Made by a program: the position numbers and the translations under genes. Below are positions 22,498 through 30,231 of a stretch of 33,399 nucleotides of DNA, in pieces. The DNA is from Bacteroides sp. CAG:530 (GTDB taxonomy: Bacteria; Bacteroidota; Bacteroidia; Bacteroidales; Bacteroidaceae). Location: assembly GCA_000434735.1 (NCBI GenBank), contig FR881210.1, forward strand, positions 1-33,399, read 5' to 3'. The notes under the pieces are model-generated. The model ran no database searches. It saw only the letters and a program-made list of their open reading frames with translations, and was not told where the DNA came from. The first letter of the stretch is position 1, and each line of letters opens with the position of its first letter.

Positions 22498-23676
22498 TTA
22501 GTCGAACAGACTTCTGAATTTCTTAAATATCTTTTCCTTTAACGACATGTTAGGCTGGAAGCTTTCTGATGCTTGCCATTTTTCGAGGGCTTGTTTCTCT
22601 TCCTTTGTCAGAGTTTCGGGGATATATACACTGATGTGTACCAGCAAGTCGCCTGTGCCTGTGCTATATCCGTAGCTGTTGATGTTAGGCAATCCCTTTC
22701 CTCTCAGGCGAAGTACCTTGCCCGGCTGTGTTCCCGGCTCGATTTTAATTTTCGCTTTACCGTCTATGGTAGGTATTTCTACCGAGCCACCCAATGCGGC
22801 AGTCGGCACGCTAAGCAGCAAGTTGTAAATCAAATCGCTTTCGTCGCGTATCAATTCCGGATGCTTTTCTTCTTCAATTACTACAAGCAAGTCGCCCGGT
22901 ACTCCGTTGTGCTTTCCAGCGTTACCTTTACCGTTGATGGTAACCTGCATACCTTCGGCTACACCTGCAGGTATTTTCACTGTTACTACCTCATCGGCAT
23001 AAACTACGCCGTCGCCACCACACTCCTTACACTTATTCTTGATGATTTTACCTTCGCCACCACACTGCGGACATACAGTCTGAGTCTGCATGATGCCGAA
23101 GATACTCTGCTGGGTGCGAGTTACGCTACCTGTTCCGTGACAAGTAGGACATGTTTCCACGCCTCCGGTTCCTTCTGCGCCACTTCCGTGACAGTGCGGA
23201 CACTCCACATATTTCTTGACCTTGAATTTCTTCTCTACTCCGGTAGAGATTTCCTTCAGTGTCAATTTGACTTTTACTCTAAGGTCCGAACCTCTGAACT
23301 TACGCTGACGTGGCTGAGCGCCTCCGCCTCCGAATCCGCTGAAACCTCCTCCGTGTCCGCCAAATATATCACCGAACATTGAGAAGATATCATCCATAGA
23401 CATACCCTGTCCACCGAATCCGCCGAATCCACCAGCACCACCAGCGGCTCCGTCTACTCCTGCAAATCCGAACTGGTCGTATCTTGCCTTCTTGTCAGGA
23501 TTACTCAGAACTTCATAAGCCTCTGCAGCTTCCTTAAATTTTTCTTCAGCTTCCTTGTCTCCCGGATTGCGGTCTGGGTGATATTGGATAGCTTTTTTAC
23601 GATATGCTTTCTTAATTGCGTCTGCCGAGGCCGATTTGTCGACGCCTAAAACCTCGTAATAGTCTCTTTTTGCCAT
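22498..23676 (-). CDS. dnaJ: Chaperone protein DnaJ (Hsp40)
   Basis: This co-chaperone delivers unfolded clients to DnaK and stimulates its ATPase. At 392 residues all DnaJ class-I parts are present: a J domain with YHPDRNPG (HPD at 33-35), a Gly/Phe-rich linker (about 74-120), four zinc-binding CxxCxGxG repeats (159-166, 176-183, 202-209, 216-223) and the C-terminal client-binding domains. It follows grpE by 36 bp in the same operon and ends at a strong terminator. dnaK is not in the window. No CIRCE element or clear heat-shock promoter was seen upstream of grpE. Confidence 0.97.
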   Translation of the reverse strand: MAKRDYYEVLGVDKSASADAIKKAYRKKAIQYHPDRNPGDKEAEEKFKEAAEAYEVLSNPDKKARYDQFGFAGVDGAAGGAGGFGGFGGQGMSMDDIFSMFGDIFGGHGGGFSGFGGGGAQPRQRKFRGSDLRVKVKLTLKEISTGVEKKFKVKKYVECPHCHGSGAEGTGGVETCPTCHGTGSVTRTQQSIFGIMQTQTVCPQCGGEGKIIKNKCKECGGDGVVYADEVVTVKIPAGVAEGMQVTINGKGNAGKHNGVPGDLLVVIEEEKHPELIRDESDLIYNLLLSVPTAALGGSVEIPTIDGKAKIKIEPGTQPGKVLRLRGKGLPNINSYGYSTGTGDLLVHISVYIPETLTKEEKQALEKWQASESFQPNMSLKEKIFKKFRSLFD

Positions 23677-23712
23677 ATATGTGTATCCTTTCGTGTGTTT
23701 GAGGTGATGTTG

Positions 23713-24297
23713 TTATTGAGCCACAACCACCTTGGCGTGACGTATTACTTTGTCGTTCAGTTTATAGCCTGTCTGCACGCAGTCCAGAACCTTTCCTTTC
23801 TGCGATTCTTCCGGAGCCGGAATCAACGCTACGGCTTCGTGGAAGTCGGTGTCGAAGTTTTCGCCTACCGGTTCCATCTTTTCAAGACCCTGCTGTGACA
23901 AGCCTTTCAGGAACTTCTGGTAAATCAGGTCGATACCTTCGTGCATAGCCTTCACATCGTCCCATTTCTCCATGTTCTGCAATGCACGTTCCAAGTCGTC
24001 TAGGATAGGAAGAATAGAAGTGATAGCCTTTTCTCCGCCATTCTTAATGAGTTCAGCTTTTTCCTTCATTGTACGTTTACGGAAATTGTCGAATTCTGCC
24101 GAAAGACGCAGATACTTATCTTTCAACGCTTCGTTTTCTTTTTTTGCAGCTTCCAGCTCATTCTGCAATTGTTCTTCTAATGTCTGAACATTGTCGTTTG
24201 CGTTCTGCTCTTCTTCATGCTGAACTTCTTCCTGCATGTTTGCTTCAGCGTTCTGATGCTTCAGCTCTTCTTCGTGATTATGATTTTTATTGCTCAT
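23713..24297 (-). CDS. grpE: GrpE, nucleotide exchange factor of DnaK
   Basis: GrpE releases ADP from DnaK and resets the chaperone cycle. The 194-residue protein has a disordered acidic N-terminus rich in His, Asn, Gln and Glu, and then the long dimerisation coiled coil (about 38-75). This is followed by RLSAEFDNFRKRT, the four-helix bundle segment with LDDLERAL, and the C-terminal beta domain signature GYKLNDKVIRHAKVVV. It starts the grpE-dnaJ operon. A -7 element (TAATTTTG on minus) lies about 85 bp upstream of the start. Confidence 0.96.
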   Translation of the reverse strand: MSNKNHNHEEELKHQNAEANMQEEVQHEEEQNANDNVQTLEEQLQNELEAAKKENEALKDKYLRLSAEFDNFRKRTMKEKAELIKNGGEKAITSILPILDDLERALQNMEKWDDVKAMHEGIDLIYQKFLKGLSQQGLEKMEPVGENFDTDFHEAVALIPAPEESQKGKVLDCVQTGYKLNDKVIRHAKVVVAQ

Positions 24298-24382
24298 AAT
24301 TATATAGTTTTTATTTTTATTTCGTTTTTATCGCTCTCATCTACAAATACCGTGCCTAAGCTATTTTATATCGATGAGGCTG

Positions 24383-24390
24383 CAAAATTA
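24383..24390 (-). promoter_or_regulatory. -7 promoter element for grpE-dnaJ
   Basis: Minus-strand TAATTTTG fits TAnnTTTG, giving a leader of about 75-80 nt before the grpE ATG. Confidence 0.45.
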
Positions 24391-24476
24391 ATGAATTTTT
24401 GTCACATCTACAGCCTTGTCAGTGCGGTTTCGCCATAATCTTGCCTACAACTTGTTCTTATCTTCGTATTTTTATG

Positions 24477-24484
24477 TACCTTTG
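24477..24484 (+). promoter_or_regulatory. -7 promoter element for the ABC-F gene
   Basis: TACCTTTG fits TAnnTTTG exactly, 37 bp before the ATG at 24522. The grpE promoter is divergent, about 90 bp away. Confidence 0.55.
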
Positions 24485-24521
24485 TGGCTGAAAATAAATA
24501 TATAAAACAGAAAGAAAAGTA

Positions 24522-26144
24522 ATGATTACAGTATCAAACGTAGCAGTTCAATTTGGAAAGCGTGTATTATATAATGATGTGAATATGAAATTCACAAACG
24601 GAAATATCTATGGTGTAATCGGAGCGAACGGAGCCGGTAAGTCTACTTTCTTGAAAGTAATTTCGGGCGAACTCGACCCTACAAAGGGAAGTGTTACACT
24701 TGGACCGGGCGAACGTCTTTCTGTGTTGAGCCAGGACCACTTTAAGTTCGACGCTTATACAGTGCTCGATACGGTACTTATGGGTCACACTATTCTGTGG
24801 GATATCATGAAGCAGCGCGACGCTCTGTATGCAAAGGCTGATTTCACAGACGAAGACGGTATCAAGGCTGCCGAGTTGGAAGAACGTTTTGCCGAACTGG
24901 AAGGATGGAACGCTGAAAGCGACGCTGCCATTCTGTTGAGCGGATTGGGTATTAAGGAAGATAAGCATTACTCGCTGATGGGCGACCTGAGCGGTAAGGA
25001 AAAGGTGCGTGTCATGTTGGCGCAGGCTTTGTTCGGTAACCCGGATAACTTGTTGCTCGATGAGCCGACCAACGACCTTGATATGGATACCGTGACATGG
25101 CTCGAAGAGTATTTGTCGAATTTTGAACATACAGTGTTGGTTGTAAGTCACGACCGTCACTTCCTCGATAGCGTTTGTACACACACAGTCGATATCGACT
25201 TCGGAAAGGTTAACTTGTTTGCCGGTAACTATAGCTTCTGGTACGAGTCAAGTCAGTTGGCTCTTCGTCAGCAGCAGAACCAGAAGGCTAAGGCTGAGGA
25301 AAAGAAGAAAGAGTTGGAAGAGTTTATCCGTCGTTTCTCTGCCAATGTGGCTAAGTCTAAGCAGACTACCAGCCGTAAGAAGATGCTTGAGAAACTGAAT
25401 GTAGACGAAATCAAGCCTTCTTCACGTAAATATCCAGGTATCATTTTCCAGATGGAACGCGAACCGGGTAATCAGATTCTTGAGGTTTCTGGATTGAGAG
25501 CTGAGTCGGAAGACGGAAATGTATTATTCAGCGATGTTAACTTCAACGTTGAGAAGGGCGATAAGATTGTGTTCTTGAGCCGCGACCCTCGTGCCATGAC
25601 TGCTTTGTTCGAGATTCTGAACGGAAACCGCAAGGCGCAGGCAGGTCACTTCAACTGGGGTGTTACTATTACTACAGCTTACTTGCCGCTCGATAATACT
25701 GACTATTTCAATTGCGACCTTAACTTGGTTGACTGGTTGAGTCAGTACGGCGAAGGCAACGAAGTATATATGAAGGGCTTCTTGGGACGTATGCTTTTCT
25801 CTGGTGAAGAGGTGTTGAAGAAAGTAGATGTGCTTTCTGGAGGTGAGAAGATGCGCTGTATGATTGCACGTATGCAGTTGCGTAACGCTAACTGTTTGAT
25901 TCTTGATACTCCTACCAACCACTTGGACTTGGAGTCTATTCAGGCATTCAACAATAACCTTAAGACTTATAAGGGTAATGTGCTCTTCTCTTCACACGAC
26001 CACGAGTTCATCGAAACTGTGGCAAACCGCATTATCGAGTTGACACCTAACGGCATTATCGACAAGATGATGGAGTATGATGAGTATATCACTTCAGATC
26101 ATATCAAGGAAATGCGTGCCCGCATGTATGGCGATAGCAAATAA
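24522..26144 (+). CDS. ABC-F family ATPase (YbiT-like), second ATP site degenerate
   Basis: This is a soluble protein of two ABC ATPase domains on one chain, without membrane segments, as in ABC-F translation factors that act at the ribosomal E site. NBD1 is intact: Walker A GANGAGKS (34-41), signature LSGKE (156-160), Walker B LLLDEPTNDLD (177-187) and H-loop H210. A charged helical linker spans about 240-300. NBD2 keeps the signature LSGGE (438-442) and the H-loop region (H492), but its P-loop region reads FLSRDPRAMT (351-360) with no Gly-rich lysine motif. Its Walker B reads LILDTPTNHLD, with Thr463 in place of the catalytic Glu. One site is thus likely non-hydrolytic, which may be normal in this branch. 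Resistance function cannot be inferred. Confidence 0.88.
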   Translation: MITVSNVAVQFGKRVLYNDVNMKFTNGNIYGVIGANGAGKSTFLKVISGELDPTKGSVTLGPGERLSVLSQDHFKFDAYTVLDTVLMGHTILWDIMKQRDALYAKADFTDEDGIKAAELEERFAELEGWNAESDAAILLSGLGIKEDKHYSLMGDLSGKEKVRVMLAQALFGNPDNLLLDEPTNDLDMDTVTWLEEYLSNFEHTVLVVSHDRHFLDSVCTHTVDIDFGKVNLFAGNYSFWYESSQLALRQQQNQKAKAEEKKKELEEFIRRFSANVAKSKQTTSRKKMLEKLNVDEIKPSSRKYPGIIFQMEREPGNQILEVSGLRAESEDGNVLFSDVNFNVEKGDKIVFLSRDPRAMTALFEILNGNRKAQAGHFNWGVTITTAYLPLDNTDYFNCDLNLVDWLSQYGEGNEVYMKGFLGRMLFSGEEVLKKVDVLSGGEKMRCMIARMQLRNANCLILDTPTNHLDLESIQAFNNNLKTYKGNVLFSSHDHEFIETVANRIIELTPNGIIDKMMEYDEYITSDHIKEMRARMYGDSK

Positions 26145-26182
26145 TCAAATATGCCTAAGAAGTGCATGAGAAATCTTGCACG

Positions 26183-26235
26183 AAAAAAAATCTCTCGCGT
26201 CAGGTTGTTCTGCATGATGCGGGAGATTTTTTTTT
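26183..26235. terminator. Bidirectional terminator after the ABC-F gene
   Basis: The stem 26183-26202 with 26215-26234 (20 bp, two mismatches) has A/T runs at both ends. It separates convergent genes. Confidence 0.85.
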
Positions 26236-26240
26236 GCGTG

Positions 26241-26948
26241 TTATCGGCGTGTAGGCAGACTGAATTCCTGCCAGTCGTATTCTTGTCCGTTTTCGTCGGC
26301 CACGGCTATGTGGATAGTAATCTTGTCTTCCTTAATCCGTTTTCCGGCTTTTATATTTGCGGTGTACTTTATGCCATTGTGCGGCAATATCTGCTCTACC
26401 ATGATAGAAGACGATACATACACCTTTTTCATATCAGTCTTAACTACGGGTACTATGCCATACACCGTATTGTCGCTGTTGTTTATTATCTCGAAGATAA
26501 CGCGGCTGCTTTCGCCCGACTCAATCACATGGTCGCGCGTATCGTCTATGAAGCGTATGTTATGTATGCTCAGGTTCTCTATGCCGGTCGATTGGCTTGG
26601 CGCATAATTTCTTTGAGCCGGAGCCTCATCCGGATAATAGCTTCCGCCTTGGCTTTCTACAGGATACCCGTATTCTTCATCCTGATGTCCTTTTGGTTGC
26701 GAAGCGTTGCTTATTACCCCTCCAATGGCAGCGCCAGCTATGGTTCCTACCAATGAACCGATGGCAGAGCCTCTGTAACTGCCTCTCCATCCTCCACGAT
26801 CCTCGCCTATAATGCCTCCTATGGCACTGCCGATATTGTTTCCTATAGCGGCTCCGGCAAAGACAGCGTTGGCTCCTCCATATCCGCTTGTGGCGCATCC
26901 GCTGCAAAGCATCGATACGGCTAATGTTCCTATAATCAGTCTTTTCAT
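26241..26948 (-). CDS. Glycine-zipper lipoprotein
   Basis: This 235-residue exported protein has a lipoprotein-type signal (MKRLIIGTLAVSMLCSGC, lipidation expected at C18). Residues about 25-85 form two glycine-zipper blocks (AGAAIGNNIGSAIGGIIG and GSAIGSLVGTIAGAAIGGVI) that can pack as helices in or on a membrane. A low-complexity linker leads to a C-terminal domain of about 110 residues with an immunoglobulin-like strand pattern (SSRVIFEIINNSDNTVYG, KYTANIKAGKRIKEDKITI). Function is unknown; an envelope-associated structural role is a guess. It has a consensus promoter (26966-26973) and an unusually good Shine-Dalgarno for this group, GGGAGGAA at 26951-26958. Confidence 0.78.
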   Translation of the reverse strand: MKRLIIGTLAVSMLCSGCATSGYGGANAVFAGAAIGNNIGSAIGGIIGEDRGGWRGSYRGSAIGSLVGTIAGAAIGGVISNASQPKGHQDEEYGYPVESQGGSYYPDEAPAQRNYAPSQSTGIENLSIHNIRFIDDTRDHVIESGESSRVIFEIINNSDNTVYGIVPVVKTDMKKVYVSSSIMVEQILPHNGIKYTANIKAGKRIKEDKITIHIAVADENGQEYDWQEFSLPTRR

Positions 26949-26950
26949 AA

Positions 26951-26958
26951 TTCCTCCC
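26951..26958 (-). promoter_or_regulatory. Strong Shine-Dalgarno site of the glycine-zipper lipoprotein gene
   Basis: The minus strand reads GGGAGGAA two bases before the ATG at 26948. Most genes here have weak or no such site, so this one stands out and confirms the start. Confidence 0.6.
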
Positions 26959-26965
26959 TTTTCTG

Positions 26966-26973
26966 CAAATATA
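26966..26973 (-). promoter_or_regulatory. -7 promoter element beside an 18-bp AT palindrome
   Basis: Minus-strand TATATTTG is an exact consensus match. It overlaps the perfect palindrome TATATATAATTATATATA at 26970-26987. The palindrome could be a regulator site or merely low-complexity sequence. Confidence 0.5.
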
Positions 26974-26996
26974 TATAATTATATATACGGTTGTCT

Positions 26997-29414
26997 TTAT
27001 TCTTTCAGAAGTTTCTCTATGTCTATTTCGGCTTCGGCATTGTTCAGTGTAAGGCTGTCCGATAAGAATATAGATAAGGAGTCGCTGTCGCTATAGTGAG
27101 GCATATAGGTATTGCAGTCCCACTGTCGGTCGAGTTTCTCTTTCGGGTTGCCGAACTTGGCTATATATAAAGGAGCCAACTTAGGGTCGGCCAGCACTTG
27201 CTCCATGAAATATCCGAATACAGGCAGTGCCGTGCGACTTCCTTGTCCCAACTCTCCCGTGCGGAAGTGTATGCTTCTATATTCTCCGCCTACCCATGCG
27301 CCTCCTACCAGATTCGGGCTTACACCTACAAACCATGCGTCCGAATGATTAGACGATGTCCCTGTCTTACCGCCGAACTCCGTTCCCTTGTCGAATATCC
27401 TGAATCGCCATAAGGCTTGCGATGTACCTCCGGGGCATGTCAGACCTCCGCGCAGCATCTGCTGCATCAGGTATGCGCTGGCGTAGGGTAGAGCCTCGGT
27501 TGTTTTCGGTTTGGCTTCATATATAATCTTGCCTTTTTGGTCTTTTATGCACGTTACTAATATGGGGTCGATGGCTGTTCCGTCGTTTACTACCGTTCCG
27601 TATGCCGATACCAACTCAAGCAGCGATACGTCGGATGCTCCAAGGCTGAGGGCAGGGGTAGCTTCAAGCGGTGTTTTTATGCCCATCGCCTTAGCTGTAC
27701 GTACTATCTTGTCTATGCCTACCTCGTGTGCTACGTTGGCAGCGATGGTATTTACCGACTGTGCGAAAGCCATTTTCAGCGACATAGTGTCGAGTGTTGC
27801 GCCTCCGTTGGCATTGTGCGGCAACCACAATTTCTTCTCTCCGTGGTCCATTACCTCCCACGGTATATTCTGGTCCACCCGCAAGTCGCATGGCGAGAGT
27901 CCCTGATTCATTGCTTCCGAATAAACGAAAAGCTTGAAAGTAGATCCCGGCTGACGTTTGGATAGAACTTTGTCGTACTTCCATGACTGGAAATCGATAT
28001 CGCCCACCCACGCCTTTACGTTGCCGTTGTGAGGGTCGATTGCCACGAATCCGCAGTGCATGAAACGCTCCATATATCTAATGGAGTCCATGGTACTGAA
28101 GGTAGTATCTTTTACGCCATCGTCGTAAGTAAACACTTTGCATCGATGAGGCTCGTTAAGATAGAACTTGATGGAATCCGTCTCTTCGCCAAATCGATGT
28201 TTCAGGTAATGATAATGAGGCGTACGCTCTGCCAGCTCTTCTATGAATCCGGCTATTTCCTCACCGTTTTTATTGCGCCACGGATTCTGGTTGGCCCAGT
28301 GTCTGTCGAACTTTATCTGTACGTCCTTCATCTGCTTACTTACCGCCTTTTCGGCATATTGCTGCATACGGCTGTCTATGGTGGTATATATTTTCAGTCC
28401 GTCAGAGTAGAGATTTATATCGTTCTCGTTACACCATTCTTTGAGTGATGCAGCCACGGCTTCGCGGAAATACAGAGCGTTTCCGGTGTAATAATTCTCT
28501 TGTTTGAATTTCAGCGTTATAGGCAGTTGTCTGATGGAGTCGAGCTGATTCTTATTTATAAAGCGATGTTCGTAAAGCTTGCCCAGTACTACATTCCGTC
28601 GGAACAGACTGTTCTTGGGATTGATGCGCGGATTGTAGTAAGTAGTAGCTTTCAGCAGTCCGATAAGCGTGGCGGCCTGCTCCACCGTTATACGGTCGGG
28701 GGTGGTATTGAAATAAGTGTGGCAAGCCGTCTTGATACCGAAAGCGTTGCTTCCGAAGTCTACCGTATTGAAATACATAGTCAGGATTTCCTCTTTGCTG
28801 TACAGCATCTCTATCTTTACGGCGGTAATCCACTCCTTAGCTTTCATTATAAGTAGCTTCACTCCCGGAATATGCCCCATAAGTCCCGTAGAGTATTGTG
28901 AGCGTACTTTAAACAGATTCTTCACCAACTGTTGCGTAATGGTACTCGCTCCTCGCGCATCGCCATGCGTAACGAAATCTTTGGCTGCGGCGAAAACGCC
29001 TTCAAAGTCGATGCCGAAGTGATGGTAGAACCGCTCATCTTCTGTGTAAACCAAAGTCTTTATCAGGATGGGCGATATATCTTTGTATTCTACCGGCGTG
29101 CGGTTTTCAGAGTAATATTTGCCTATCAGTTTTCCGTCGGCACTGTATATTTCAGATGCCACGTGCTGTATCGGTGCTTTCACATTAAACATACTGGGCG
29201 ATTTACCGAACAGCCATAAGAAATTCATGTCGATAAGACCCAGCAGCACGATGAGAGCCGCTACCGCCGTACCGAAAACCATTCCTGTACGTCCGTACCA
29301 AGGCAAACGTTTGAACAATCGGGTATACCAATCATAACCCCGCTTCAGCTTGTCAGCTATGTAGCCGCCCGCTTGTCTTATAAGCTTGATAGCGGCTTGT
29401 AAGTATCGTTTCAT
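26997..29414 (-). CDS. mrcA: Bifunctional penicillin-binding protein 1A
   Basis: This inner-membrane class A PBP polymerises glycan strands and cross-links peptidoglycan. At 805 residues it shows a cytoplasmic basic N-terminus, one membrane anchor (about 44-67), a GT51 glycosyltransferase with TEDERFYHHFG (catalytic-type E125) and GASTITQQLVKN (155-166), and a transpeptidase domain with QPGSTFK (nucleophile S491, K494), SVN (553-555) and KTGT (683-686). All catalytic residues are present. Its ATG overlaps the nudC stop by 4 bp, and tex lies upstream, so it is the last gene of a tex-nudC-pbp operon. No clear hairpin terminator was seen after its stop. Confidence 0.95.
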   Translation of the reverse strand: MKRYLQAAIKLIRQAGGYIADKLKRGYDWYTRLFKRLPWYGRTGMVFGTAVAALIVLLGLIDMNFLWLFGKSPSMFNVKAPIQHVASEIYSADGKLIGKYYSENRTPVEYKDISPILIKTLVYTEDERFYHHFGIDFEGVFAAAKDFVTHGDARGASTITQQLVKNLFKVRSQYSTGLMGHIPGVKLLIMKAKEWITAVKIEMLYSKEEILTMYFNTVDFGSNAFGIKTACHTYFNTTPDRITVEQAATLIGLLKATTYYNPRINPKNSLFRRNVVLGKLYEHRFINKNQLDSIRQLPITLKFKQENYYTGNALYFREAVAASLKEWCNENDINLYSDGLKIYTTIDSRMQQYAEKAVSKQMKDVQIKFDRHWANQNPWRNKNGEEIAGFIEELAERTPHYHYLKHRFGEETDSIKFYLNEPHRCKVFTYDDGVKDTTFSTMDSIRYMERFMHCGFVAIDPHNGNVKAWVGDIDFQSWKYDKVLSKRQPGSTFKLFVYSEAMNQGLSPCDLRVDQNIPWEVMDHGEKKLWLPHNANGGATLDTMSLKMAFAQSVNTIAANVAHEVGIDKIVRTAKAMGIKTPLEATPALSLGASDVSLLELVSAYGTVVNDGTAIDPILVTCIKDQKGKIIYEAKPKTTEALPYASAYLMQQMLRGGLTCPGGTSQALWRFRIFDKGTEFGGKTGTSSNHSDAWFVGVSPNLVGGAWVGGEYRSIHFRTGELGQGSRTALPVFGYFMEQVLADPKLAPLYIAKFGNPKEKLDRQWDCNTYMPHYSDSDSLSIFLSDSLTLNNAEAEIDIEKLLKE

Positions 29415-30199
29415 ATCTCGTTATTTAGCCATGCGTCTATCAATTTCCGTGCTATGCTAAGCTTCTTTGGAATCTCGGGCAAATTGTCTCGTCCGTAGAA
29501 GGCTCCTGCGCTCAATTCTTCGTTCTGCAATTTTATGGTGCCGCTTTCGTATTCAGCCCAATAGCCTACCATTATGCCGCTTGGGTAGGGCCACGGCTGA
29601 CTGCCAAAGTAGCGCAGATTCTTTATGCGCAGTCCTGTTTCTTCCATCACTTCGCGGTGCACGCACTCTTCCAGAGTCTCTCCTGGCTCAAGGAATCCGG
29701 CTACAAGTCCGTTGAATGTTCCTCTGAAATTGCGTGCGTGAACCAACAGAATCTCATCACCTTTCTTTATAAGTACTATGATGGCCGGAGAGATGCGAGG
29801 GTAGAACTCCTGTCGGCACTCGGGACACCGCTTGGCTATGGGACTTACCTGAACGGTAGGCACTCCGCACATGGGGCAGTAGCGGCTATTCTTGTCCCAG
29901 TTTAGTATCTGCGATGCCTTGCCGGCTCTGTTGTATTCCTCAAACGGCAGCACGTCGAACGATGCACGCAGGTCTTTCATCATGCGCGGCGATTCTTCGT
30001 TTCCTGCTACCGGATTAAATATGGCGTATGTCTTTGCCGGGAGTCCGTTAATCTCGCCTATTGTATGTATGGCGCTACCCACCGGAACCTCGGTAGGAGG
30101 CTCCACGCTGTAGGGTATATGATAACCGTCGGGTTGCTTTTCTATTAGTACCTGTCCGTTGTTGAAAACAAACCAACCTGTCTTTTCGTTAGATTCCAT
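29411..30199 (-). CDS. nudC: NAD(H) diphosphatase / mRNA de-NADding Nudix hydrolase
   Basis: This 262-residue Nudix enzyme is of the NudC type, cleaving NAD(H) to NMN(H) and AMP and, in characterised members, removing NAD caps from RNA. An N-terminal domain of about 100 residues is followed by a zinc ribbon (C108, C111, C125, C128: YCPMCG and RCPECRQ). The Nudix box lies in GFLEPGETLEECVHREVMEE (168-187). The NudC hallmark SQPWPYPSG (200-208) lies just after the box. It sits 32 bp after tex and overlaps the PBP start by 4 bp (ATGA), so the three genes form one transcript. Confidence 0.92.
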   Translation of the reverse strand: MESNEKTGWFVFNNGQVLIEKQPDGYHIPYSVEPPTEVPVGSAIHTIGEINGLPAKTYAIFNPVAGNEESPRMMKDLRASFDVLPFEEYNRAGKASQILNWDKNSRYCPMCGVPTVQVSPIAKRCPECRQEFYPRISPAIIVLIKKGDEILLVHARNFRGTFNGLVAGFLEPGETLEECVHREVMEETGLRIKNLRYFGSQPWPYPSGIMVGYWAEYESGTIKLQNEELSAGAFYGRDNLPEIPKKLSIARKLIDAWLNNEI

Positions 30200-30231
30200 G
30201 TATATGTATTTTTATTGTGTATGTACTATTG

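Noticed and set aside
22573..23382. 269-codon ORF antisense to dnaJ
   Set aside because: dnaJ is certain. The antisense frame is Cys/Tyr/Phe-rich nonsense created by the repeats of the zinc-binding and Gly-rich regions.
26151..26756. 201-codon plus-strand ORF after the ABC-F gene
   Set aside because: It overlaps the bidirectional terminator and the antisense of the glycine-zipper lipoprotein, which has a signal sequence, promoter and Shine-Dalgarno.
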